A DNA stretch of 11,520 nucleotides from Pseudomonadota bacterium (GTDB lineage: Bacteria > Pseudomonadota > Alphaproteobacteria > Rhizobiales > Kaistiaceae). This document shows, piece after piece, positions 5,619-11,520 of the stretch. Under the pieces are notes generated by a model. The model worked only from the letters and a program-made list of their open reading frames with translations, was not told the DNA's origin and did not search any database. Location: contig JAEWAD010000001.1 in the NCBI GenBank assembly GCA_023391905.1, forward strand, positions 1 to 11,520. The letters run 5' to 3'. The first letter of the stretch is position 1. Each line of letters starts with the position of its first letter. The translations under genes were made by a program, and so were the position numbers.

Positions 5619-6318
5619 TTGCTGCCCTCCTTATCCGATCGGCGAACTCCGAGGGGAATCGCAAAACGCCAGTATATGATATCTCGTCGTTGACCCACCT
5701 TTCGTAGCTACGCGCATGGAGGAGGAATGCGGAAATGGCCTTCTGGTCGTCAGGGTCGAGTACATCTCTGTGCCGTTCCAGTACGCCAGCGATCTTCCGG
5801 TTGTTTGGCACGATAGTGGACAGGCGTTCGGAAACCCAGATGGAGAAAACTTCATCGTTGTGAGGCTCGTTCAGGGCGAGCTCCGACATAGGGCCATAAG
5901 TTTGCCACGCCTGGTGATTTTCTTCGAGCAGGACCAAGATGGACTTGGCAAGCGCATGCCTCTCCAGTGCCCCGTCTGTGTCTGTACGCTGATCCACCCA
6001 GTCTTCGTGCGTCGATTTCATCTTGTGCAATACTTCGACGGTAAAGACACCCTCATTCTCCTTCTTGTCGACCTCGGTGTGGTGGTTGGGGCAAAGCAAG
6101 ATGAGGTTAGTGTAGTTGTCGCGCTCTGCAGGAGTTTGGGAGGTATCATGGCGGTTCGCGCCAGATTTGTCCCCACGGATGTGGGCCATTTCACCGATCG
6201 TATAAGGCGCTCGGCCTTCGGCTTCCCGCTGAGAGAGACGCACCCGGCAGCCATCGAATGAGCATCGGCCCGCCGCGTTCGACCAGAGAAGCTTAATGGA
6301 TTTGTCCGTTATTGCCAT
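5605..6318 (-). CDS. HNH endonuclease, 237 aa (first gene of the putative defence cassette)
   Basis: From ATG 6318 the protein starts MAITDKSIKLLWSNAAGRCS, the usual start of this HNH subgroup; a TTG at 6375 would add 19 residues without a ribosome binding site. The nuclease domain covers about residues 8-105. Cys19 and Cys24 pair with Cys76 and His79/80 (LLCPNHHTEVD) as a probable zinc site; His46 (GEMAHI) is the expected general base, with Asn71 (DNYTNLILL) completing the motif. All key residues are present, so it should be active on DNA. The C-terminal 130 residues are helical and of no recognised family, perhaps a sensing or partner-binding region. The same HNH type is used as an effector in several anti-phage systems. 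Base composition is clearly lower in GC than the flanks, suggesting transfer. Confidence 0.87.
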   Translation of the reverse strand: MAITDKSIKLLWSNAAGRCSFDGCRVRLSQREAEGRAPYTIGEMAHIRGDKSGANRHDTSQTPAERDNYTNLILLCPNHHTEVDKKENEGVFTVEVLHKMKSTHEDWVDQRTDTDGALERHALAKSILVLLEENHQAWQTYGPMSELALNEPHNDEVFSIWVSERLSTIVPNNRKIAGVLERHRDVLDPDDQKAISAFLLHARSYERWVNDEISYTGVLRFPSEFADRIRRAANGGA

Positions 6319-6802
6319 TGACGAAAATTGTCCCCAACGATCTCGCGATCGAGAACTCTCGAAAGAGATGCTCAATACTTGTGTGTTTCAACCAAAGGGC
6401 AGGATCTATCCGTCAAGGCTCAGCTCATATTGCGATCGGTGTCAAGCGACACGGCCGTTCTCGGTGGTTCATCGAAGTTAAGTAATAGATCAAAGATGTC
6501 TCATCCGGCATTATCAAAGTGGGGCTCGATCGGTTTGCGCTTCGGGAAGACGCCATCAGGGTCTATGGTCGACAATAGAGCGCTCGCTGCGGTCAAAGTA
6601 CGGCGGCTTCGCGAATGGCCGCTTCTCCAATTCCGCAAACAGAAGCGGTCCGGCAGTTTCCCACCCCATTCCAGACGGTCCCGGCAAGCGGCTTCTCGAC
6701 CCAGCCAGTCCTGCGACGATGCGAAGGGCAGGTGGATGCCGACGTGACGCCGCGCGCAGTGGAGGCAAGTTCATCGTCCATGATGCGGTGCGCCTCCCCC
6801 CA
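6319..6802. other. Non-coding stretch upstream of the HNH gene; cassette promoter region plus degenerate DNA
   Basis: No convincing gene. Next to the HNH start lie two overlapping dyads, TCTCG-CGAT-CGAGA (6341-6354) and CGAGA-AC-TCTCG (6350-6361), that could bind a repressor. On the minus strand TTGACA and TTGACG words occur further upstream as possible -35 boxes, but neither has a good -10 at proper spacing. The part from about 6500 to 6800 has short open frames on both strands with no ribosome binding sites or family patterns and looks like decayed sequence. AATGGCCGCTT at 6614-6624 repeats 4703-4713. Confidence 0.45.
6341..6361. promoter_or_regulatory. Overlapping dyad symmetries upstream of the HNH gene
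   Basis: TCTCG(6341-6345)-CGAT-CGAGA(6350-6354) and CGAGA(6350-6354)-AC-TCTCG(6357-6361) share their central arm. They lie 23-43 bp before the ATG at 6318, so in the leader or promoter, and could be an operator. Confidence 0.3.
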
Positions 6803-7116
6803 GACTCAGCTAAATCCCTCCCGTGCACACCGGGACCCAGACTAACCGCATGGCCGAGACGGATCTTTATCTTCCCCTGAAGGCCTTCATGCAGGGCGCC
6901 GGCTAGGCCGTGAAGGGCGAGGTCCATGGCTGCGACCGGGTCGGCGTGCGGGACGGCGATACGTCCGTCCGCGTCGGCTGCGAGAGGAGCGCGTCTTCAG
7001 TCGCTAGCTAGTCCCGCAGGGCGTCAACCGGGCAGCGATCCCGGACGAGGTCTGGCTCGCGGCGCGCGCCTCGAGGGGGGAGAGGCGCGAGGCAGCCGGC
7101 AGCTTCGGGCTGGCGC
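6803..7116 (+). pseudogene. Decayed partial copy of the DUF2161 gene, including its upstream region
   Basis: From 6803 the DNA follows 10687 onward closely, first over a 47-nt leader (GACTCAGCTAAA, then CACCGGGACCC), then over the coding start at ATG 6850 (MAETDLYLPLKAFMQGAG). Codon 19 is TAG (6904-6906) where the intact gene has TAT for Tyr. The catalytic-core region is wrecked: where the intact copy reads CEMKLSFN this reads CERSASSV, with a TAG after it. Similarity returns at 7017-7070 (CAGGGCGTCAACCGGGC, GACGAGGTCTGGCT) and fades near 7116. The 3' half is missing. It is a 5' fragment in the same direction as the intact gene, about 3.9 kb away, and cannot encode the protein. Confidence 0.88.
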
Positions 7117-7139
7117 GACCGGCTGCGGGGCTGAGAGGG

Positions 7140-7170
7140 GTGGCACGGCCATACGGGATGGCCATGCCAC
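7140..7170 (-). terminator. Long hairpin downstream of the DUF1254/DUF1214 operon
   Basis: GTGGCACGGCCAT (7140-7152) and ATGGCCATGCCAC (7158-7170) form a 13-bp stem with one mismatch around the loop ACGGG. It lies about 47 nt past the stop of the minus-strand operon. No T-run follows on the minus strand (CCCTCTC), so it may act as an RNA 3'-end stabiliser or a factor-assisted terminator. Confidence 0.45.
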
Positions 7171-7191
7171 GAACGCGATGCCGGCAGGGCT

Positions 7192-7208
7192 CCAGGCAGG
7201 GGGCCTGG
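7192..7208 (-). terminator. Short hairpin just past the operon stop
   Basis: CCAGGC (7192-7197) and GCCTGG (7203-7208) form a perfect 6-bp stem with a 5-nt loop, starting 9 nt beyond the stop codon at 7217. No T-run follows. Confidence 0.35.
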
Positions 7209-7216
7209 CTACGCCG

Positions 7217-8584
7217 CTAGCTGGATGGGCGGACCGGCGGCGCGATCCAGCGGCCGTCCAGCGCCTCGGCCTTCGGCAGATAGAGCCGCATGACCGCATA
7301 GAAGGGTTCGGCGGGCGCCGGCAGCCAGTTCGATTCCAACTCGGCTCCGGGGCTTTCGTGCTGGAGGGTGAGCACGATCTCGCCCTTGTCGTTCTTCTTG
7401 AGGCCGCGCAGCATGGCCGAGTTGATCAGGTAGCGGTTGATCGGATTGCTAACCAGGAGCTGCCTGGGCCGGTCATACATGGTCAGCGACCAGAAGGCGT
7501 CGACCGGCGGCAGCGTCTCGTCGGTGAAGGTCAGCGTGTATTTGCCGGCCTTGCCGTCGAGCGGCGCCTTGGCCTCGTCGACCGCGTAGATGACGTAGAG
7601 CGCCTCCTGGACGCTGTTGCCGTAGATCCCGCCCTGCGCCGCCGCGGCGCGGTCCATGTAGCGGCCCTTCATGAACTCGGGCGTGCCGAACAGCTTTGAC
7701 GAATCCGTCATCCGGCCGGCCTGGTCGCGGATCTCCTTCTCCGTGGCGACGACCGTATCCCGCATCGCGGCCGCGGCGTCTGGCGCGAGATCCGGCGCCG
7801 GCCATGCCGCGCCGTCGCGGACGCCGAGCCTGGCGAGGTTCTCGCGCTGGCCCTCGTCGCCCGGATAGGCGGGCGCGAAGGGCAGCAGGAAGGCGGCGAG
7901 CGGCCAGTAGTTCGAGACCATCAGCTCGTCGGAGATCGGCATCCAGTCCACCGCCGGGGGCGCGGGCGGCGCCGGGGTGTTCGCGTAGGTCGAGAGAGGC
8001 GCCGCCTTGTAGCCGGCCTGGATCTTCTTGACGTTGTCGAGGTCGTCCGGCGCGAACAGCTGCGTCCGGACGATGCCGATGGCGAGCGCGGTCGGCATCT
8101 CGATCACGCGCTTGATGCCCTCGGGCACCTCGCCCTTCCAGCCGGGGCCGGTGATCAGGAAGTCGCCGCCGTCATTGCCGTCCACCCTGGTGCCGGGATA
8201 GTCGACATTGTTGGTGTAGAGGTCGATCAGCTGCAGCGAGTAATAGCGCTCCTTCTCGATCGCCGGCATGGTGACGACGACGGGCTCTGCCCTGAGGTCG
8301 AAGACGATGAAGGAATAGGGCGTGTCCGAGTTGGGCGTGATGATCGCCGTATCCTCGGGCGTGTAGACGCGGGCGATGCTGACCAGCGTGTTCAGCGGCC
8401 CCTTGTACTGGCTGCCGCCCGGCTCGAGGGCGTACTGGAACATGGTGAGGTAGTTCTTCACCATCGGATAGGTGTAGATGTAGGCCTCGCGGGCCTGCGC
8501 CGCGACGCTGTCCTGCGCGAAGGCCGGGAGCGCCGGCAGGGCGGCGAGGACGGCCGTGGATTTCAGGAAATTCCGGCGGTTCAT
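7217..8584 (-). CDS. Tat-exported DUF1254/DUF1214 protein, 455 aa
   Basis: The N-terminus MNRRNFLKSTAVLAALPALP is a twin-arginine signal (RRNFLK) with a likely cut after AFA at residue 23, so the protein is exported folded to the periplasm. Residues about 40-175 match DUF1254 (TAIITPNSDTPYSFIVFDLR, then EKERYYSLQLIDLYTNNVDY). After a Pro/Ala linker near 205-215, DUF1214 occupies about 345-450 (FWSLTMYDRPRQLLVSNPIN, then SNWLPAPAEPFYAVMRLYLP, then LDGRW). This two-domain form is the usual family architecture (COG5361), beta-rich, with no established enzymatic activity that I know of. Its ATG overlaps the stop of the upstream relative by 4 nt (ATGA). Use of Tat is notable because the upstream partner has a plain Sec signal. 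Confidence 0.9.
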   Translation of the reverse strand: MNRRNFLKSTAVLAALPALPAFAQDSVAAQAREAYIYTYPMVKNYLTMFQYALEPGGSQYKGPLNTLVSIARVYTPEDTAIITPNSDTPYSFIVFDLRAEPVVVTMPAIEKERYYSLQLIDLYTNNVDYPGTRVDGNDGGDFLITGPGWKGEVPEGIKRVIEMPTALAIGIVRTQLFAPDDLDNVKKIQAGYKAAPLSTYANTPAPPAPPAVDWMPISDELMVSNYWPLAAFLLPFAPAYPGDEGQRENLARLGVRDGAAWPAPDLAPDAAAAMRDTVVATEKEIRDQAGRMTDSSKLFGTPEFMKGRYMDRAAAAQGGIYGNSVQEALYVIYAVDEAKAPLDGKAGKYTLTFTDETLPPVDAFWSLTMYDRPRQLLVSNPINRYLINSAMLRGLKKNDKGEIVLTLQHESPGAELESNWLPAPAEPFYAVMRLYLPKAEALDGRWIAPPVRPSS

Positions 8585-9603
8585 TTCACTTCCTCTGCAA
8601 CGGGGAAAGTCCAGCTTCCGTCAAGAATCTGCGCGTCCGGGCGATAGAGGCGAACCATGTAGTTCCAGTCCGCCGGCGTCGGCAGGCAGTTCGCCACCTT
8701 GCCGTCGCAACCGCCGAACTGGATGGTGATCGAGCCATCCTCGCTTTTCTGCGCGGTCACGTCGTTCAGGGAATAGGCGTCGAGATCGTTCGGCGTGAAG
8801 AAGCCGTCCTTGTTGTAGACGGTGACCGACCAGAATTCCTTCACCGGCACGTCCTTGACGGTCAGCCGGTAGACGCTCTTGCCGTCGTTCTTTTCCGGCG
8901 TGATGTTCAGGTAGAGCGCTTCCTTCTCCGGGTTGCCGCCCCAGCCGAGCGCGGCGCCGACCAGGTGGCGGATCGGGTCGACCTCGTCGCGCGTTCCGAA
9001 CATCTTCGCGGTGTCGGGCAGCAGGGCGCCGAGATCGAGCAGCGCGCGCCGGGTCTTGTTCCGGCTCTCGCCGTCCCATTCCGGGATCTCGAAGCTGCCG
9101 GATGACGCCTGCTCGACCTTGACCGCGTCCTGCAGCGCGTGAACGTCTTTCATGTCCTCGGCATCGGCGGGATTGGCGAAGAAGCGGAAGGCCGCCACCA
9201 CGTAGCGGGTGCCGATGTCGTCGCGCGTCAGCGTGTGGGTGCCCGCGCCGTAATGCACGCCGTGGATGTAGTGGTCCTCGTCGATCAGCATGAGCGACAC
9301 GAAGCGGTTTTTGGGGTCCGGTACGGTGATCGTCACCGGCCCGGCATCCAGATCGAACACGGCGGATGAATAGAGCGTATCACGGTTCAACCGGATGACC
9401 GTCTGCTTGTCGAGCGGCGCCATCGCGCGGGTATGATCGAACTTGCCGAAGCCGCCGTTCGCGACAATGCCGGAGAAATAGAGATCGCTCTCGGCGCGGA
9501 CGAAGTTGTCGCTGTTGACAGGAACAGGCTCTGCCGCGGCCGGCTGCGCCGCCAGAAGCGCCAGGGCGGCCATGGTCGAAAAGCCCAATTTCATTCTAGA
9601 CAT
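8581..9603 (-). CDS. Sec-exported DUF1254/DUF1214 protein, 340 aa
   Basis: I start at ATG 9603, with GGGG 5 nt upstream (ATG 9594 is the alternative); the frame stays open to 9789 but without a signal there. Residues 1-24 (MSRMKLGFSTMAALALLAAQ, ending PAAA) are a Sec signal peptide. DUF1254 spans about 27-150 (TVIRLNRDTLYSSAVFDLDA, then RFVSLMLIDEDHYIHGVHYG) and DUF1214 about 235-335 (FWSVTVYNKDGFFTPNDLDA, YSLNDV, then NYMVRLYRPDAQILDG). Two cysteines (GGCDGKVANCLPT) could form a disulfide. It is about 115 residues shorter than its downstream partner, mainly in the linker. It is the first gene of the operon, divergent from the Crp-type regulator. Confidence 0.9.
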   Translation of the reverse strand: MSRMKLGFSTMAALALLAAQPAAAEPVPVNSDNFVRAESDLYFSGIVANGGFGKFDHTRAMAPLDKQTVIRLNRDTLYSSAVFDLDAGPVTITVPDPKNRFVSLMLIDEDHYIHGVHYGAGTHTLTRDDIGTRYVVAAFRFFANPADAEDMKDVHALQDAVKVEQASSGSFEIPEWDGESRNKTRRALLDLGALLPDTAKMFGTRDEVDPIRHLVGAALGWGGNPEKEALYLNITPEKNDGKSVYRLTVKDVPVKEFWSVTVYNKDGFFTPNDLDAYSLNDVTAQKSEDGSITIQFGGCDGKVANCLPTPADWNYMVRLYRPDAQILDGSWTFPVAEEVK

Positions 9604-9898
9604 CGGAACCCCGTTGATTGATGTGCTGGAGTGGCGTGATCCCTGCCGGCCCCTGTCAAAAAGGCAGCCGTGACGGCTTTCGTCGGCGCTGGGAGCCTGG
9701 TATCCGGCCGCGGCCGAAATCCCGTCGTCGCCCCCCGACGACCTGGCCATCTTGCACATTCGCAGTGGGTAGTTTGTCCCGATTGGCACAATCCATGGAC
9801 TTCCGCGTGACTTCGTTCAACTTGGACGGGTTGGCGGTGGCGCTGAGGCGGAGCGTCGAAAACGACACATACCTGTATTGCGAAACCGGGGGCTGAAG
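9604..9898. promoter_or_regulatory. Divergent control region between the DUF1254 operon and the Crp-type regulator
   Basis: Both neighbours are transcribed away from this gap. It holds AGCCGT-G-ACGGCT (9666-9678), a perfect dyad that on the minus strand is followed by GCC and TTTTT, like a small intrinsic terminator or attenuator in the operon leader. It also holds GTCGTCG-CCCCC-CGACGAC (9724-9742), a 7-bp stem, and the palindrome CGGCCGCGGCCG (9705-9716). None is a good FNR (TTGAT-N4-ATCAA) or CRP (TGTGA-N6-TCACA) site. Promoter boxes cannot be assigned with confidence. Confidence 0.5.
9666..9678 (-). promoter_or_regulatory. Dyad followed by T5: possible attenuator in the operon leader
   Basis: On the minus strand the arms AGCCGT and ACGGCT surround a single base and are followed by GCC and TTTTT (complement of 9658-9662). 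It is 63-75 nt upstream of the ATG at 9603. The usable stem is about 5 bp, so termination would be weak; it could instead be the binding site of the divergent regulator. Confidence 0.3.
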
Positions 9899-10588
9899 TT
9901 GGATTTGACGCTTGAGCAGGCCCAGCGCGTCATGCGGAACGGAGCATGGCTGGCGCACATGGGGGAGCCATTCCAGACCGCTCTCCTGCGCAGCGCCCAT
10001 TTGCTCCGCTTTGCGCCGGGGCAGGTCATCTACAGACATGGCGATATCGGCGGCGGCATGTACGGGCTTGTCGCCGGATCCCTCACGATCAACTCGGCGC
10101 CACCCGAGTTGACGCCGCAGCTCATCCATCTCGGCATGCCGGGAGCCTGGACTGGCGAAGGCCCGTTCCTGACCGGCCAGCCGCGACGGATCGAGATGCG
10201 GGCGCTCGGCGTCGCCTGGATGATGCATGTGCCGCTGGATGCCCTGGAGCAGATGGCGGCGCAGGATCCGCGCGTCGTGCGCGCGGTGAGCGTGAATACC
10301 GCCTTTACCGTCGATGTGCTCGTCCGGATCATCCGCGATCTGCAGAAGCGCGACGTGAGCCGGAGAATCGCTTCCGTGATCGAGCGCGCCGGATGGCTCG
10401 GGGACATGCCGATCCCGCTCACCCAGTCCGCCCTCGGCATCATGGCGAATGCCTCGCGCAAGCAGGTCAATGCCGCGGTGAGCCGCTTTGCCGCTGCGGG
10501 CTGGGTGACCTCGACCTATCGATCCATCACCGTGACAGACCCGGAGGCGCTGCGGGAATTCTCGGATGGCGACGATTTGGATGCGTAG
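9899..10588 (+). CDS. Crp/Fnr-family transcriptional regulator, about 229 aa
   Basis: The protein has a cyclic-nucleotide-binding-type beta-barrel at about residues 22-110 (LRFAPGQVIYRHGDIGGGMY, GLVAGSL, then TGEGPFLTGQPRRIEMRAL), a long dimer helix (about 120-150), and a Crp-type winged helix at about 148-215 (IPLTQSALGIMANASRKQVN, AAVSRFAAAGWV). It contains no cysteine, so it is not an Fe-S oxygen sensor like FNR. The position of the cAMP-contacting Arg-Ser of CRP reads Arg-Arg, so cAMP binding is uncertain. I prefer TTG 9899, which has GGGGG 6 nt upstream; TTG 9878 and ATG 9932 are alternatives. Divergent placement beside the DUF1254 operon suggests it controls that operon and itself. Confidence 0.88.
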   Translation: MDLTLEQAQRVMRNGAWLAHMGEPFQTALLRSAHLLRFAPGQVIYRHGDIGGGMYGLVAGSLTINSAPPELTPQLIHLGMPGAWTGEGPFLTGQPRRIEMRALGVAWMMHVPLDALEQMAAQDPRVVRAVSVNTAFTVDVLVRIIRDLQKRDVSRRIASVIERAGWLGDMPIPLTQSALGIMANASRKQVNAAVSRFAAAGWVTSTYRSITVTDPEALREFSDGDDLDA

Positions 10589-10597
10589 CTGCCGCAG

Positions 10598-10610
10598 GCG
10601 GTGAGACCGC
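10598..10610 (+). terminator. Short hairpin after the Crp-type gene
   Basis: GCGGT (10598-10602) and ACCGC (10606-10610) pair around GAG, 9 nt past the stop codon. The stem is short and has no T-run; weak evidence only. Confidence 0.22.
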
Positions 10611-10734
10611 GCGCGATTCTGGCCCAGCGCTGCCGCATTGCCAATCGAGTGCGGACCCTGGCAGGCTTCAGGTGCACCACCTCAGGGACTCAGCTAAACC
10701 CCCTCCCGAACCCACCGGGACCCGAACTGGATCG

Positions 10735-11382
10735 ATGGCCGAGACCGATCTTTATCTTCCCCTGAAGGCCTTCATGGAGGGCGCGGGCTATGCCGTGAAG
10801 GGCGAGGTCAATGGCTGCGACCTGGTCGGCGTGCGGGACGGCGATCCGCCCGTCCTCGTCGTCTGCGAGATGAAGCTCTCGTTCAACCTCGAGCTCGTCA
10901 TGCAGGGCGTCAACCGGGCGACGATCTCGGACGAGGTCTGGCTGGCGGCGCGCGCCTCCAAGGGCAAGGGCCGCGAGCATGACGCGCGCTTCCGCAATCT
11001 GTGCCGACGCCTCGGCTTCGGGCTGATCGCCGTCTCGGCCTCGGGCACGGTCGACGTCATCGTCGCGCCTTTCGCGCAGACGCCGCGCCGCGATCTCAAG
11101 CGCCGCTCGCGCCTGCTCGACGAGCACAAGCGCCGGGTCGGCGATCCCGTGAAGGGCGGTGGGCGCGGCAAGCCGATCATGACCGCCTACCGGCAGGACT
11201 GCATCTTGATCGCGACGGCGCTCGCGTCCGGGCCGCAGAGCCCGAAGCAGCTGAAGACGGTGGTCGCGCGCGCGCCGGGGATCTTGCAGAGCAACGTCTA
11301 TGGCTGGTTTGTCCGCGAGAGCCGGGGCATCTACGGGCTGACCGAACTCGGCCGCGCCGCCGTCGAGCCCGCGCAGGACTGA
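10735..11382 (+). CDS. DUF2161 family PD-(D/E)XK-like protein, 215 aa
   Basis: The ATG at 10735 opens MAETDLYLPLKAFMEGAGYA, the characteristic DUF2161 start. Residues about 24-55 hold the nuclease-like core: an acidic residue in GEVNGCDLVGVRDGD, then strand PVLVVCEMKLSFNLELVMQG with E-M-K as the E-x-K motif, as in restriction-endonuclease-fold proteins. A basic stretch (about 120-150, PRRDLKRRSRLLDEHKRR) and a C-terminal winged-helix-like part (LASGPQSPKQLKTVV, GIYGLTELGRAAVE) may bind nucleic acid. Database names include phosphodiesterase or PDDEXK-type protein; the cellular role is not known to me. The leader from 10687 and the first third of the gene recur as a pseudogene at 6803-7116. It is convergent with the gene at the right edge, 22 nt between stops. 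Confidence 0.88.
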   Translation: MAETDLYLPLKAFMEGAGYAVKGEVNGCDLVGVRDGDPPVLVVCEMKLSFNLELVMQGVNRATISDEVWLAARASKGKGREHDARFRNLCRRLGFGLIAVSASGTVDVIVAPFAQTPRRDLKRRSRLLDEHKRRVGDPVKGGGRGKPIMTAYRQDCILIATALASGPQSPKQLKTVVARAPGILQSNVYGWFVRESRGIYGLTELGRAAVEPAQD

Positions 11383-11404
11383 TCTTCCGCCATCCCGCGC
11401 CCGC

Positions 11405-11520
11405 TCAGGCGTCCGGGGCGGGGATCTCGGGGCCGCCGCGGCCGAGGAGGTGGGCGGCCGCGCGCCAGGCGTGGTGGGCGATCCGCTGCAGGTTCCGGAC
11501 GGCCTCGATCCGGGCAAAGG
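11405..11520 (-). CDS. C-terminal end of an unidentified protein (gene runs off the right edge)
   Basis: The reverse strand is open from the edge to TGA at 11405-11407 and reads FARIEAVRNLQRIAHHAWRA, then AAHLLGRGGPEIPAPDA. A single amphipathic helix followed by a Gly/Pro tail is all that can be seen in these 38 codons. The stop, the convergent layout with DUF2161 and the open frame support a real gene; no family can be named. Confidence 0.5.
   Translation of the reverse strand, partial: FARIEAVRNLQRIAHHAWRAAAHLLGRGGPEIPAPDA

Noticed and set aside
5716..6261. 181-aa frame opposite the HNH gene
   Set aside because: The opposite strand carries intact HNH motifs and fits the operon; this frame has no recognisable content.
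6926..7699. 257-aa plus-strand frame over the DUF2161 remnant and the DUF1254 3' end
   Set aside because: It is mostly antisense to the DUF1254/DUF1214 protein, with no ribosome binding site or family pattern.
9610..9625. TTGATTGATGTG near the operon start as an FNR/CRP half site
   Set aside because: The second half site is missing and it lies between the expected leader and the ribosome binding site.
9705..9716. Perfect palindrome CGGCCGCGGCCG
   Set aside because: Only C and G; such words are expected by chance in this composition, so it is not counted as an operator by itself.
9946..11382. 478-aa frame that would fuse an N-terminal region to DUF2161
   Set aside because: The first two thirds are a shifted-frame shadow of the Crp-type gene that happens to stay open through the intergenic gap; the DUF2161 family start MAETDLYLPL is at 10735.
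1..11520. CRISPR array, tRNA or rRNA gene, transposase or integrase gene
   Set aside because: No regularly spaced repeats, no RNA gene core sequences and no recognisable recombinase or transposase motif (including remnants) were seen on either strand.

Overview
The window is high-GC, densely coded DNA that reads as an alphaproteobacterial chromosome, most likely of the order Hyphomicrobiales (Rhizobiales). This rests on recognisable family content (DUF2336, DUF2161, DUF1214/DUF1254 pairs, a short Rhizobiales-type protein with a perfect Shine-Dalgarno) and on a CtrA-like box; I do not assign a genus.

Layout. 1-447: 5' part of a DUF2336 gene on the minus strand, divergent from a 61-aa protein (679-864); the gap between them carries the CtrA-like site. 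872-2034: a two-gene minus-strand operon of membrane-anchored single-domain DUF1214 and DUF1254 proteins with an ATGA overlap. 2178-3170: EamA-type drug/metabolite transporter with a hairpin terminator, then a two-CBS-domain protein (3291-3734). 3927-4361: secreted glycine-rich protein on the minus strand, convergent with the CBS gene across a symmetric hairpin.

4497-7116 is the accessory region. It opens with the decayed 3' end of a second EamA gene and closes with a decayed 5' copy of the DUF2161 gene; intact relatives of both lie further out in the same window. Between them is a minus-strand operon of three tightly overlapping genes, visibly less GC-rich than its surroundings: an HNH endonuclease, a protein of a family I cannot name, and a minimal Pol-beta-type nucleotidyltransferase. 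Nuclease plus nucleotidyltransferase, overlapping genes, foreign composition and flanking gene debris all suggest a mobile defence-type cassette. It does not match a named system that I can recall, and the function is inferred.

7217-9603: a second minus-strand DUF1254/DUF1214 operon, this time with two full-length exported proteins (one Tat, one Sec), again with an ATGA overlap. A Crp/Fnr-family regulator is transcribed divergently (9899-10588) and is the obvious candidate to control it. 10735-11382: intact DUF2161 PD-(D/E)XK-like protein. 11405-11520: C-terminal end of an unidentified minus-strand gene.

The most notable points are the HNH/unknown/nucleotidyltransferase cassette, the pair of inward-facing gene remnants around it, and four DUF1254/DUF1214-type proteins in two different architectures within 9 kb.
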